Origin: Xenoacremonium recifei
Lineage: Eukaryota; Ascomycota; Sordariomycetes; Hypocreales; Nectriaceae
Direction: 5' to 3'
DNA: 64,000 bases
Assembly: GCA_012184525.1 (NCBI GenBank)
Contig: WOFQ01000006.1
Span: 62,001-126,000 of the forward strand
The first letter of the stretch is position 1. Each line of letters opens with the position of its first letter. The position numbers and the translations under genes are program-made. Shown one piece after another: positions 12,771 to 23,872 of this stretch. A model generated the notes under the pieces. That model saw nothing but the letters and a program-made list of their open reading frames with translations. It did not search any database and was not told the DNA's origin.

Positions 12771-13126
12771 CGCCTCTATCCATGACTTAAGCTTTTCCTG
12801 TCCAAAGACCTTGGGTTTGGCATCCTCGCGGGCCACCCTTGGAATCCTCTGATCCATCTATCAACGGAAGACGCCGCGTCTATGCACATGATACCAGGTC
12901 GCCCATGACATTGCGCCTCCCTCCTCTATGCCAGACCGTTTCCTTCATCCATAGGCCTCCATCAAAGGAATTGGCATTCGATGGATGTCCGTCCGTGATC
13001 GAGTCAATCTACTTGAACCCAAGCAAACGCCGAAACAGTCTCTGAGTTCTCTGGAGGCTGGTTGCCATTTCAGTTACGGGAGACTCAGATAGTCGGTTTC
13101 CACGCTGACTACTGCCATGCAGAGTC

Positions 13127-16100
13127 TCACAGCTTAGAATCCGTATCCTCGTACTCACTCAGGTCCTTCACTGGTCGGGCCCCAGAGCTGACGCCTAGAC
13201 TAGCCTTGAACGCATGTACGTTCTCGATAACGACGGCGTCATCGACAACAGACTTGCCGTTGGTCTCAATCGCAACCTTCGTAGTTGCTTGGCCTTCCTC
13301 AGTGGTTTCCTCAGTGACTTCTTCAGCTGCGTCACCCTTGGCCCGAGCATGCAGGTGGATGGACAATCTCGCCCTCTCTTTCGAATCTGGGCTAAGATAC
13401 TGCTTGAAGAATTCGACCATCTGCGCTTTGGTCAGGGGTTTGACGTGTGCGGCGTCTAGCTGGGCTGTAGTTCCTCGAAATTAGCTTCTTGAGACTGATA
13501 GGTTACTGGATCAAGGTCGACACATACCAAGTTCAAAATCGTAGTACTCTCCCAATATCTGGGTCCAATGCCGGGAAGACTCTTGGTCCAAGTTCCGCAG
13601 CTTCTCGAGTCGACGGACTATCAAGCTTCGCTTGTGTCCTTCGAATTCGGTCTCGCTCATCTGCTCCAAACTTTCACCAAATTTGGTAAGGAAAGCTTCG
13701 ATTCGAGCGTCGAGGAATGCCGGAGATTTCTCGCTTTGAACCAAGAATCGAATACCGTAGGTGGTCGTGAAGTTTCGTACGCCGCTGAACACAATGTAAC
13801 CAAGCTGTTCCTTGGTTCTTAGTTGGTCGAAAGCCGGCTCGTGCATCATTTGGTCGAGTAACTGCGCCTTGGCCCGGACATCGTGATCCCCCTTGTTTCC
13901 GATGTAGAACCAAGTCTCAATACAATGGTTCACATTCTCGGGGTCCTTCAGGGTCTTGTTAAAGACGTAGTTTGAGCCGGGGGGGAGAAGCAACGACCGG
14001 CGGATAGGCCACTGGGACTGGAGAAGTACCCGAGGGTTTAGGGCCGAGACCACCATATCTGTCACTTTCAGGGCATCTTCCTTGTACATGTTGCCGTGAA
14101 CGTAGACCTCGATGTGCATCTGGGACAGAATTTCCTTCTGGAAATGGCGAACGGCCTCGACGGAGATGGCAGGAAGCTCCAGAGCAAGCTGCTCCACGAT
14201 GTAATCGCGCGCCTCAGAATTCAGCCAGTTAGTGTAATCTCCGACCTGGTGATATGACGACTGCAACTGCCAGTTGCTGTATCCTCGGGTGAGGCGCTCT
14301 TTGATAATATCGAATCTCTCCTCCTTGATGTCGAGATCCTTCATCGTTGAAACAACTTGTTCCAGAAGAACAGGCAGCTTGTCATTGTAGCCACTCATGT
14401 CAATAATGAGACCTCGCGTGTCGAGAGTGACATTGTATTGCAATCCGGCAAGCTCGGCGTCGTAGGAGTATTCCTCGAGGGCATCCCGTATCAGTTCCGT
14501 GAAGAGACGTGCTTTGACATTGTTCTCGGCTGAAGCGTAGATCAATGCTGTCTTCAGACTGACGACAACGTTGGCCTTGGGGACCCAGAAGGTATCGTCT
14601 TTCTTCCACCATGTTCTCGCGCGAGAGTCATTTCTAATCAGGCGCGGAGCCAGGGCAGGCTCTGTGATTTCCTTCTTCTCAACCTCGAGTTGGCTAGGGA
14701 TGAACTGGTTCTTGTGGGGGAGATGGAGATTTGACAGACGCTCAGTGGGAGACACAGCCACGGCCTTCTTTAGCTGAGCCATCAAATCGCTAGGGATCTC
14801 TTCCAGACGATACTCCGTACCATACCACTTCTCCTTCTGATCCCAATTACCAGGGTAACTGCGCGAGACAATGACCATGCGGAAGTTATCAGGGCGAATC
14901 ATGTTTAATCCCTCTTCAATCAGCTTCGGCTCGAAGACACGAAGTCTGCTATGGCCGCTGAGCAGCCACTCTCGAGGCAACGGCTTCTGCATGACAGAGC
15001 TGATTCTGCTGGTAAACCGACTGGCGGGCGTCTTTTGCTTAAATTTGAAGTCGACATCGGCCATACCCTTCTGCTCCTCGAAAATCCATTCTTGGGGTGG
15101 TGACTCGCGCAGGAGCGCAATGTATTGGAAGAAAATCTTGACGATTTCTGGGTAGTTGAGAAGTCCCTATCCAGAAGTTAGCGATCCCCGAATTGTCCAT
15201 TTTTCTTTCGTATTGTATCACAAACCTCTTCCGTAAGCCGGACTTGGACCTCGAAAATTGCCGGAGTGCCAGGACAGACGGGATACGCCCCAGCACTCAA
15301 GCCATTAGCCCAACCTTTGGACTTGATGTAGGCCATAATACTCCCAGGACCCTCGTGGCCGATGAGATGACTAATGTATCTGCCAGGTTGGGATGCAAAG
15401 AGGTGTTCCTCATCGATGAAGGGGAAATAAAGATTCAGCTCCCTCGAGTCCATCACGGGCTTTGCAAAGATCTGCACGCCCAGATCCGACTTCCGGAAGG
15501 GAACCTCGTTCTCCCATCGGTTCTGAGAAAGGTTCTTGTTCACAACAGGAGAAAACAACTCGACAACCCATTTCTGGAGAACGTCAAGCTGTTCTCGGCC
15601 GAGAACAACCAGCTTCATACGGTTGGCAGAATAATGCTTCGCATGAAACTCGATGAACTTTTCCCTGACATTGATGCCTCGCGCTTCAGGCAAAGTCTTA
15701 AGTACCTCAAAATTGCCAGTTGAGAAGTGGCAATAAGGATGGTTCGGGTTAGAAGTAGACTTGTCTAGCTGATGAAGACGCCATGTGTCGTTTTGCAGAT
15801 TTTTCTTGTTCTCCGAGTCCACAGCCTTAAGCTCACGGTCCAGAGTGCTAGAAAGGAAGAGAGGCTCGATGAAGAACTGAGCAAATCGATCCAAGGCGCC
15901 GAGTAAGGGTGACGGATTGCTATCTGAGGGATCTCCATCATTAGCTGGCTTGGCCGCCACGTCGAAGAAGTAATTGGTAGATGTTGGGCCAGTGTAAGCA
16001 TTTGAGCTGCCAGAGTTGGATGACAAGTATTGGCTATACTCGTTCTCAATGGGGAACTTCTTGGTACCCATGAACAAGAGCTATCGAGCTATGGTGAGCA

Positions 16101-16397
16101 ATGGTACGAGGATTGGATTGAGATGGATTTGTCATTGATGACGCTTACATGTTCAACGGCGTGGGCCATGCCTGGTATATCCGCCTCGTCGCTGAAGTTT
16201 CCAACATTGACATCGAGAGCCGCACTGGCCTTATCTGTCTCTGGATCGTGAACCAGGAGAGCCTCAAGTTTGTTCTCGAGAAGGATGACCCGATAGGATC
16301 GATCATCAAGCGAGGGCTTCTCAAGCTCCTCGGTGACGACTGTTACGGGGGCCGCAACCTCCGCCGTCGGGTCCGGCTCATGTTGAGAGTGAGGCAT
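13127..16397 (-). CDS. Insulin-degrading enzyme / Ste23-like M16 metalloprotease
   Basis: Zinc protease of family M16A that degrades short peptides; yeast Ste23 also matures a-factor. Exons: 16397-16149, 16080-15226, 15166-13528, 13464-13127, giving 1026 residues, the normal size for the family. The inverted zinc motif HxxEH is HAVEH at residues 79-83, at the end of exon 1. Exon 2 opens LLFMGTKKFPIENEYSQYLS, exactly as in IDE. The third zinc ligand region is DRELKAVDSENKKN. Later blocks such as SKGWANGLSAG, GDYTNWLNSEARDYI and TKEQLGYIVFSG are typical of the C-terminal half. The last three residues are SKL, a peroxisomal targeting signal type 1. Donors GTAAGC, GTTTGT and GTATGT all maintain frame. 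Confidence 0.96.
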
Positions 16398-19300
16398 GAT
16401 GCAACTCTACCAATTCTCCGTGCTCCGGGTGTCAATGGCCGAGCTGCGTGGAAGACGAGCGTCCGGAAGCAAGGACCGTTTTGGGGGGAGGTCGCAGAAA
16501 CACTGATCCGGAGGCCAGCGGTAAACCTAGTCAGCACCACGAGGAGTTGCCCAGTGGGGGAACGCCACTTAAGAAATGACGATTACGCCGGGGGGGGAGC
16601 TAGGCAATTGAGAGAGGTTGTGGGGCAGTCTTCCAGCGCACTGGAGAGACACCTTGTTGGGGTGCTGAGTCGAGATTTCTTGGGACCAGGGGTTGGCAGG
16701 TCACGCAGTGGATCGAAAGCTGTCGGTTTCCAGCGGGTCTCAGATCACCATCGGTAGTATGTAGGCAGTGCTGAGGTTCAAGAATTGTGAGTGAGGTGTC
16801 TGTACGGAGTAGCAGCGTAGAGACTGTCTGTCGAAGTTTCAGGCCCCTTGAGATGTCGTGTCCTCGTAATACACTAGTACGTGTAGTCAAGCAGAACAGC
16901 ACACTCTTCTCATGCAACAATGCGGCGTGTCGGGTGCGTGACAGTCCAAGTTTTTTTGCCGGTCTCCGGAACGCTGTTTCGAACGCAGACTAGAGGATCG
17001 GCCCGGCCTATAAGTAGGCGAGACGGTGAGTCCCTTCTCGAATGGAGGATGTTATCGTCGCCTCCCTTTGTTGGCCGTGCTACATATAAGACTGCCCACT
17101 CGCCTGGGCAACGTAGTCAGGTCCTGCGTAAGAGCGACGGTTACCTGGCAGTTGCAGGCGGCGGGATGGCAAATACGCGCAAATCCCGAGCAGGAGGCTT
17201 GCAACCGTGTCCAATGAATAACTGCTCTGGTCATATCGTCAGCTCTAAATGCAAGGATAGCGGCGTCGTCGACGCGGGAGGTGGCAGGGCTTCGCCATGT
17301 TGGGGGGGCATCCTGGAGTCGCCAGCCTTCGTTCGCCTCGCGTAACGGTCCTACCATCATCTTAATTGCCCCCTCTGGCCTCGTTTTCGCCTTTGGCTTT
17401 GGCGATCTATGCTTCCTAGGGAGTTGAATCCCACCCACGACAGGCGGCCTCAGATGTTGACGGACCCGAGAGTCGCTGTCCAACTGTGCTGAGGGCCTTG
17501 ATGGACCCCTGCGGCGTGCAGCAATCTGGCGGTCTCGCTGCAGCTAGTCATTTGGTTGGAAAAGCAGGGGCAAGCCTGCAAACGAGATAGAGCGCGCGGA
17601 TGCTAGCCCGCCCAGGCGGTGACATGGGGGGACCTGACGTCTGGAGCCGGCGCAGGATGCGGGAAGCTGGATGAAGGGCCCGGGCAAACGCGCGCGGGGC
17701 TTGCGGAACCATGCAAGGGGAATACTCACTGTATTGAGAGTCAATTGAAGTCGGGGTTACAGCCGACGATTTTTCCCCTTTGGTGGTTTCCAGAGCACGT
17801 CGTTGGGCGCTCGATAGCTCTGCTTGTGTGTCAATCCAAGGCACGCCCCCTTCCCAATTGCACCATGCCGTCATGGACTGATGCAGGAACTGCTTACCAG
17901 CTTGGGCTATAATCGGCGCGTGGGTGTCACGTCAGATTGGGAGCAAGCGAAACCGATGAGCTGGGTGAGACTTTGAGGCTGAGCGGTGGATGTCGCACGA
18001 CAAACTCGTATGTATGCACTGCACGAAGCCTGCCGTCTCTTTCGTGCGGGACGCAGGGGGCCGTGGCAATACGGGGGCTGAGCTCAGTGCAAGCAAACGG
18101 CAGAAGCAAGATCAAGTCGATGAAGCCCGCTGTTGTCGGTGGTGGCGCTGAAGCGGTCTCGGGGGATGAAAGGTTGAAGATGGCAAGTTGGGCGAGAACA
18201 TTCGCTCAAGGCCCAAAAAGTCCATCTCGATCGGGCATCTTTATACGGAGCTCCCAGCGGAAGGAGTGATTCATCAACGCGTGGCCTAACCTTCCATGAT
18301 TGAATCGCCTCAGCCGAGGCTGCCCAACTCCCATTCCTCGTGGTTGCGCTTTCTGTCAGGCTGGATCAATGTCTCTCCGTTTCTAACTGGTTGACTCGGC
18401 CTCTCCGTCCTGGCCACTTGTCCATTCCGTATTATACGGACAGAATCTAGCCCTTTCGATTCTCAGGAGAACTGATCACAATTCCGAAGCTACAGTCTAT
18501 AATAAAAGCAATGCTAATGGTCGAGCGATGAAACAACCCCTCTTCCCATTTGCCCGCTCCATGCCTTCGACATGTGCTCCCCGGCAACATGCCACTAACC
18601 CCTGTTCACCCCCTCGAACTTCTTCCCTCCATGTTTGCGATCCTCAAAAACTTGGGACTTTATCCCCCAAATCCAAGTTTTTGAGATGGATGCACACAAC
18701 AATCACTTTTCATATGTCACAAGTAGTCTCATTACTTGCTGCAGGTTCAAGTAGTGATCTTAGAACATTGCGTCTGCTAAGGCAGCACCTCACCACTCTT
18801 CTTTTCAAAGAGGCCAACCATATCCTAGCAGCTTACTTGAGGTCATACAGACAAGGGTTGTGACTCGTGAAAAAGGGGTAGTCGTCTAATGAAGAAAATT
18901 TTTTGTCTTCCACTATATACTTGGTGTATACTTTATAGTTCCAGGAGAAGTGCTCCCGCGGCTGGCCGGATAGGGATCAAAGGCTCGACACTCGTAAACC
19001 GTTGGGTCTCAAATTTACCTTTAACGCCAAAGCCCTCAATGATAAAGACGATATAAATGACCTATTTGTGTTCGTGATATGGGGGATGAACCCACTATTA
19101 CTTTTGCTGACGTTTGGGTGTTTCCTTCACAGTCTCGTCATAGCCCGACGGTGAAACACACCTCCTCCTATCCTGAAACAACCCAATCGAACTATTCACT
19201 TTGAATGGGTAGGTTCAGTCTCGTTATAGGCTGAAAATATCCAAGGCAAGAATGCCAAAATTTTAGTCTATTACTTGTTTTTCGAACATATAAGAAAGAA

Positions 19301-20517
19301 AGAATCAAAGACCTATCAAACTATAGCGAGATAGATTTTGTGCTATTGAATAATGTATCATCCGTGTCGAAGGTGCCTTTCGGATACTTGAGTTACCTAA
19401 GAACTAATCCAGAAGCATTCATCTCGGTGATTTGATGTTACCTTTATCTCCTTTCCCCAGGCAGTGTAGTACGCATACCAACCGTGTTCATTACACAATA
19501 GTTCCTCGTTAGCAGAGCCTCCGCAAAGTAGCACAGAACTTCGGGACCATGGTAATATTAGGGACTTTATCTATGGTCGAGGTAATCCAAATATCGATCA
19601 TGAGGCCCCCGAGCACGTCAATCAACATCCAATTTACAAAGACCGGGATGACAGGATCAAGGTTACGCTGGTCATAGGTCCAACATATTTCTAACAGGTC
19701 AGCACAACTACCGCCTACAACGGTCTCTCAAGTTTACATTCATCGTCTATTACGGCTTCACGGTCAGCAGCACGAGCGCAACGAGGAGCATGTGTTGCAA
19801 GGATTCCAGGTCGACTTCCACAACTAGGAGATGAGGCATTTCATCCTGGCGAATATAAGCGAGGGTGTGACAACCCGTTTCTTCCGGCTTACAAATAGCG
19901 GCGGCCGCCATTGCGCTTTGGACGGAAGCTACGGGAACGAAGGGCATGGAAGAATCATGAGGCCATCCGTCTCATAGCTACCGGAATCGTGTGACGGCAC
20001 ACACCAAGTCCATTGTCGAGGTTATGACACGGTGTTCTGGGGGACGAGCTTTTGGTTCGAATCTGACTTGATCACGAGATGGCAAACAAAGAAAGATGGG
20101 GGTATCTCTGGATTACTAGGCGCTCCTTTTGAGGCTCAAAATTTGGTGTCCGGAGTCTTCCGGCTTCGCTATGGATCTGCTTGCAAGACCTTGGCCAGCA
20201 TCAAGCTTTTCAGCTGATGACATTCTCGGCTGAGAGTCATCTAGTCCACAGAATTGAGTCTCCCGCATGTAATTGTTTAGCTTGGGAGCTTCTCTCGCTC
20301 ATCCACAACATCTAAAGTTGGGATACTTGACCAAAATTTCATGGGCTAGTTTAGACTTCCACAGCTGACAAAAAGTCAACAGTGCTATAGTGCCAACGGG
20401 GAGAACTCCTGGAACAGGGTACAGCGCTGAAGGGGTGGGTTCGTGGGTGGCCATAGTGTGAGCACATCAAAGGCTTTACACATACTCTATCGGGAGAGAG
20501 CTTCGCCTTCAGCCCAT
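16398..20517. other. Gene-poor interval with an AT-richer core
   Basis: 4.1 kb without a supported gene. 16398-18450 is GC-rich and probably holds the promoter of the Ste23-like gene. From about 18480 to 20220 base composition shifts to markedly more A+T, and frames are short and broken. The longest frame with protein-like composition is 19750-19947 (-), 65 residues, which I cannot assign. The shift and lack of open frames would fit a decayed insertion, but no terminal repeats, target duplications or recognisable transposase were found. Confidence 0.45.
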
Positions 20518-21388
20518 TCAGGATCTGCCACGTGAACCGCCGCTTTTCGGACAGTCTACAGCTTTGTGTCCAGGTTGTTGACACTTGTAGCATGTGAAAG
20601 ACTTGCCGGACGGCGACGATCTTGCACCGAACTGGCTGTCGCCAGCTGAAGAGATTGATGTGAGCTTGTTCAGCCGTACCTCCTTCTTCTTTCTCTTGTC
20701 ACGGAACTCTTTTGCTTTGGCACTCTCCTGGCTCTGTCTCGTACGAGACCGAGACTGCGACCGACTCCGGTCTGACTCGGCATTTGGGCCATCACTTGAT
20801 GATGCTTTTCGTTTTCGTCCCGAGGATGGATTTTCTGGGTCATCGTCACTCGAATCATTCGATGAATCGGAGTCATCTTTCTGTTTAGGCTTCTGTGAAA
20901 GGGTATGTCAGTCAGAATATGGATCTCTAAATTGTAATGCGAGACGGAGCCGTTCGTGCCTGAATGTTGGATTTCTTGTAATTCTTGGTGGACGTCCTGC
21001 CTTGCGCAGCATCATCTTCATGTTCGTCCGAGTCACTGGAGGCATCGATGTCGCCGTAGCCAACGTATACAACGTTGAGCCCAGGCTTCGCGGATTTCGC
21101 CTGGGCATTCGAGAATTTGGTGTTCAACACCCAACGAGTATCAGCCCCAACGTGCTTATCCAAAGCCGCTTGTCGCTTCGCTTCTTGATCGTCGAGAGCT
21201 GCTTGAATCGCCGCTTGATTGATGTTTAAATCGATGCGACCGGTCGAAGGAGAATGCCCGAGCTTGCGCTTCTTGGCTGAGATCTGGTCTGACTCGGGAG
21301 AACCAGGTGGTGAGGCGGCGGCAGCTCGTTGCATGAACTTCATGGTGAGGAGCCTCGAAGAGACTCCCCGGGGTGTTTCTGGCGCCAT
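20518..21388 (-). CDS. MPP6-like nuclear exosome cofactor with C-terminal CCHC zinc knuckle
   Basis: Exons 21388-20960 and 20892-20518 give 267 residues. Near the N-terminus is MKFMQRAAAA, the hallmark of the MPP6/M-phase phosphoprotein 6 family, small RNA-binding proteins that dock on the nuclear exosome with Rrp6 and Mtr4. The middle carries RWVLNTKFS and an acidic patch (DASSDSDEHEDD). The second exon is Lys/Arg/Ser-rich with SRSRSQSRSRTR-like repeats and ends in CYKCQQPGHKAVDC, a perfect C-x2-C-x4-H-x4-C zinc knuckle. Frame continuity requires the intron to start with GC (CAG|GCACGA) and end CACAG; the nearest GT donor would destroy the zinc-knuckle frame. The start at 21388 places the MPP6 motif about 17 residues in. 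Function is inferred from the motif. Confidence 0.8.
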
Positions 21389-21776
21389 GATTTCTGGTCT
21401 TGTCGGGTTCAAATAGTCAATCGTCCAGCCGCCGGAATCGACGTCCCGTCTGCGAGAAGATAGAGGAGAAATCTGAGAGAGTTCTGTGACAGACTTGGTT
21501 TGTAGTACTGTCCTATCCCTTCTTGGAAGAAGCAGGCCACTGGATAACTTTTGAAAACAAATAAGAAAAAAGAAGTGGTCGCTGTTAATGATGCGAAGCT
21601 GTTTCAAGCTCTGCTCTCTCGACGAACTTCGGGAACAAATTATTTCGGGCCGGATAAACCAGGGCCCGCCGTCGACCTCTGGAGAGGTCCAACTGCCTCA
21701 CGACTCTCTCCAAAACGACCCTTCCCAGCCGACGACGCCCAATCGATTCGCACACCGGGTTCCCGACACAGACACG
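21389..21776. promoter_or_regulatory. Shared divergent promoter, MPP6-like / NDUFS6
   Basis: The two starts point away from each other across 388 bp, which must contain both promoters and leaders. Plus-strand frames starting at 21551-21588 run into the NDUFS6 gene but lack its mitochondrial presequence as an N-terminus. Confidence 0.6.
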
Positions 21777-22380
21777 ATGGCCACTTCTCAATTGAGGGCA
21801 ATTGGCACCTTTGCGCGCAGCGTGCGCGTGTCGCCGCGCGCCTTCACAACCTCTGCCCGGCACTTCGAGGCGGCCGTCTCCAAGCCAGTCGAGACATCGC
21901 CCGCTGCTGTGGACGAGACCACCGCCGTCGAGATCAACCAGGCGCCCAACCGCGTGGGCGTCTGGTCCCGAAGCCAGCGCCCGCGCTCCAAGGCCATGAC
22001 CGGCCCTCGGTTCGAGCAGACGGACTTCGGCCTGCAGGTATGAGGCGAGCACCTCGGGTATGAGATGGATAGCCGGGCTGACATGGTGCAATAGCCTCAA
22101 CCTCAGTCTGCGATGGAGTTGATCCATAAGCAGCCTGTACGATGGACGCACGACCGCATTGTTGTCTGCGAGGGCGGCGGCGGTCCTGCCGGACATCCCA
22201 AGATCTTCATCAACACCGACAAGCCCGAGATCTGCACTTGCAACTACTGCGGCCTCCCCTTCGTACGAGATCCCCAGGACGGTAGATACTTTAGATACGG
22301 TTACTAACAGTCATTAGGCCAACGAGCACCACCGCAAGCACCTCGAATCTCTCCCCGAGACCTCGTACCCCCTCTCATAA
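21777..22380 (+). CDS. NADH:ubiquinone oxidoreductase (complex I) 13 kDa zinc subunit, NDUFS6-like
   Basis: Accessory subunit of mitochondrial complex I that binds zinc and is needed late in N-module assembly. Exons 21777-22037, 22095-22262, 22318-22380 give 163 residues. The N-terminus is a mitochondrial presequence (Arg/Ser/Ala-rich, FARSVRVSPRAFTTSARHF). The zf-CHCC domain follows: VRWTHDRIVVCEGGGG, GHPKIFIN and CTCNYCGLPFANEHH supply Cys112, His121, Cys136 and Cys139. Both introns are phase 0 with donors GTATGA and GTACGA. A second acceptor six bases after the chosen one (22094) would delete two residues but keep frame. It lies divergent from the MPP6-like gene. Confidence 0.95.
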
Positions 22381-22856
22381 ATTGCGCTTGGATACCGAGA
22401 AAAGAAGCGAGCGATCGGGGTGTAGCTAAGGTCTTTGTACGTGTCTGAAATGAGCTTGAACGCCGTGTACTGTGCTCCAGGTTAGAGGAGTTTCTACAAT
22501 ATGTGTATATACCACGACAATAAAACATTCATCAAGTGTTAGTTCGCATGAAGGAAGAGGGAGAAGATGGCAAGCGTTGAAGTCTGTGCTGTTAGCCATC
22601 TGGTACTTTTGTCTGCGTTTATCTAAGTTCCATCATGTCTATGAATATGCATTATTCTGATCATGTCGTTCTTATTTCCTTAGACCTCCCATAGCATGGT
22701 GACTCTGCGAAACATCTAAGCTGTTGACCTTCAAATGGCTCGATTATCAAATGCTGCAACGGCATTGGCGGGCTGGCTAGCGCCTAGCAAACACTGGACG
22801 CCCCACCACAGAGAGCTCACAGCGACATCATAGTCCCGCAACAAGTCAACTTCACC
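22381..22856. other. Intergenic: NDUFS6 3' region and UPF0047 promoter
   Basis: No coding signal. The left part is the 3' end of the NDUFS6 transcript and the right part is the promoter/leader of the UPF0047 gene. Nothing else recognisable. Confidence 0.5.
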
Positions 22857-23048
22857 ATGCCGCCCACTCCATACGCAACTTCTACCACGACCGTTTTGCT
22901 GTGTCTTTTGCTTTTGCTTTCTCTGTTCCCCGGCCTGTTTCATCTTGCCTGGTCTCTGCCACTGAGTCTTCTTGGTTTTCTGAGTCCAACACCCGATTTC
23001 GTCCCGAAACCTCCACCATCTCAGCCTACCCTAGACAATCCAGGAGCA

Positions 23049-23711
23049 ATGTCTTGGTTCCAGAAGCAGTTCACTCTGCCCGCCAAGTCGCGAGGCTCAT
23101 ACCTCATCACTGATCAAGTCGTTTCAGCTCTTCCTGAGATCAAGCAGTACAAGGTCGGACTTCTGAATCTCTTCGTTCAACATACGAGCTGTGCCCTGAG
23201 CCTCAATGAAAACTGTAAGTGCTCCGATAGCGGGGGTTTGATAGACGGTACATTAACACTGTTAATTCTACAGGGGACTCGGATGTGAGAGAGGACATGA
23301 GTGATGCTCTTGACCGGATTGCCCCTGCTGAGGGACCCAAGGGCGAGGCCTTGTATCGACACGAGTGAGTATTCTGAACGACTAACACGAGATGAAGAGC
23401 TCTAAGCATAACTGACTCACGTCACAGTGCCGAAGGTCCTGATGATATGCCAGTACGTATTTGGAGTCGAAGAATTCTATAACACCTTTACTTAGACTTT
23501 GCAGGCTCATATCAAATCCGCCCTCATCGGCGCCAGCGTCACCATTCCTATCAAGGATGGAAAGCTGGTAAGTTCAACTCGACTAGAATAAAGAACCAAA
23601 CCTTACTCTTCATAGGCTACAGGCACGTGGCAAGGAATCTGGTATCTCGAATTCCGAGCTGCCAGACATCAGCGACGAGTCATGGCGACTATTCAGGGCG
23701 AGAAAATCTAG
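23049..23711 (+). CDS. UPF0047 / YjbQ family protein
   Basis: Small conserved protein of the YjbQ fold; bacterial members have thiamin-phosphate-synthase-like activity in vitro, but the eukaryotic role is unknown. Five exons: 23049-23214, 23274-23364, 23428-23452, 23505-23567, 23616-23711, 146 residues, the usual length. Family blocks are all present: HTSCALSLNEN, then WDSDVREDM across the first junction, YRHDAEGPDDMP|AHIKSALIGAS, and GTWQGIWYLEFR. The start is MSWFQKQFTLPAKSRG because the family begins there. The frame stays open upstream to an ATG at 22857, which would add 64 residues including a strongly hydrophobic stretch. It converges on the cleavage-factor gene, leaving 161 bp between the two stops. 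Confidence 0.92.
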
Positions 23712-23872
23712 ATGAACGAGACGTCAAAATAACGAAAAACGCGAAAATTCTTTTTTTCTTTCTCTTCCGTTGGTAGCCAATAGAGCTTCCACTCAGACAA
23801 GAAACCACCTTCTTCCATTACGCCCAACGAACGCCAAACACCGCTACCTAGTCTCCAGATGGAACGCAGAGA

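Larger units (their letters stand above)
11077..13126. other. Interval with unresolved 5' end of the ubiquitin hydrolase
   Basis: About 2 kb. The right-hand 1.1 kb (12000-13126) shows no coding signal and should contain the 3' end of the Ste23-like gene. The left part continues the open frame of the ubiquitin hydrolase up to about 11322 (coding AFKTSSSKKRKLSRP upstream of 11076), so it includes the missing 5' exon or leader. Frames at 11323-12006 (-) look like unselected sequence. Confidence 0.5.

Noticed and set aside
20054..20063. GGTTCGAATC, resembling a tRNA T-loop
   Set aside because: Flanks do not form an acceptor stem, anticodon arm or D-arm; isolated motif.
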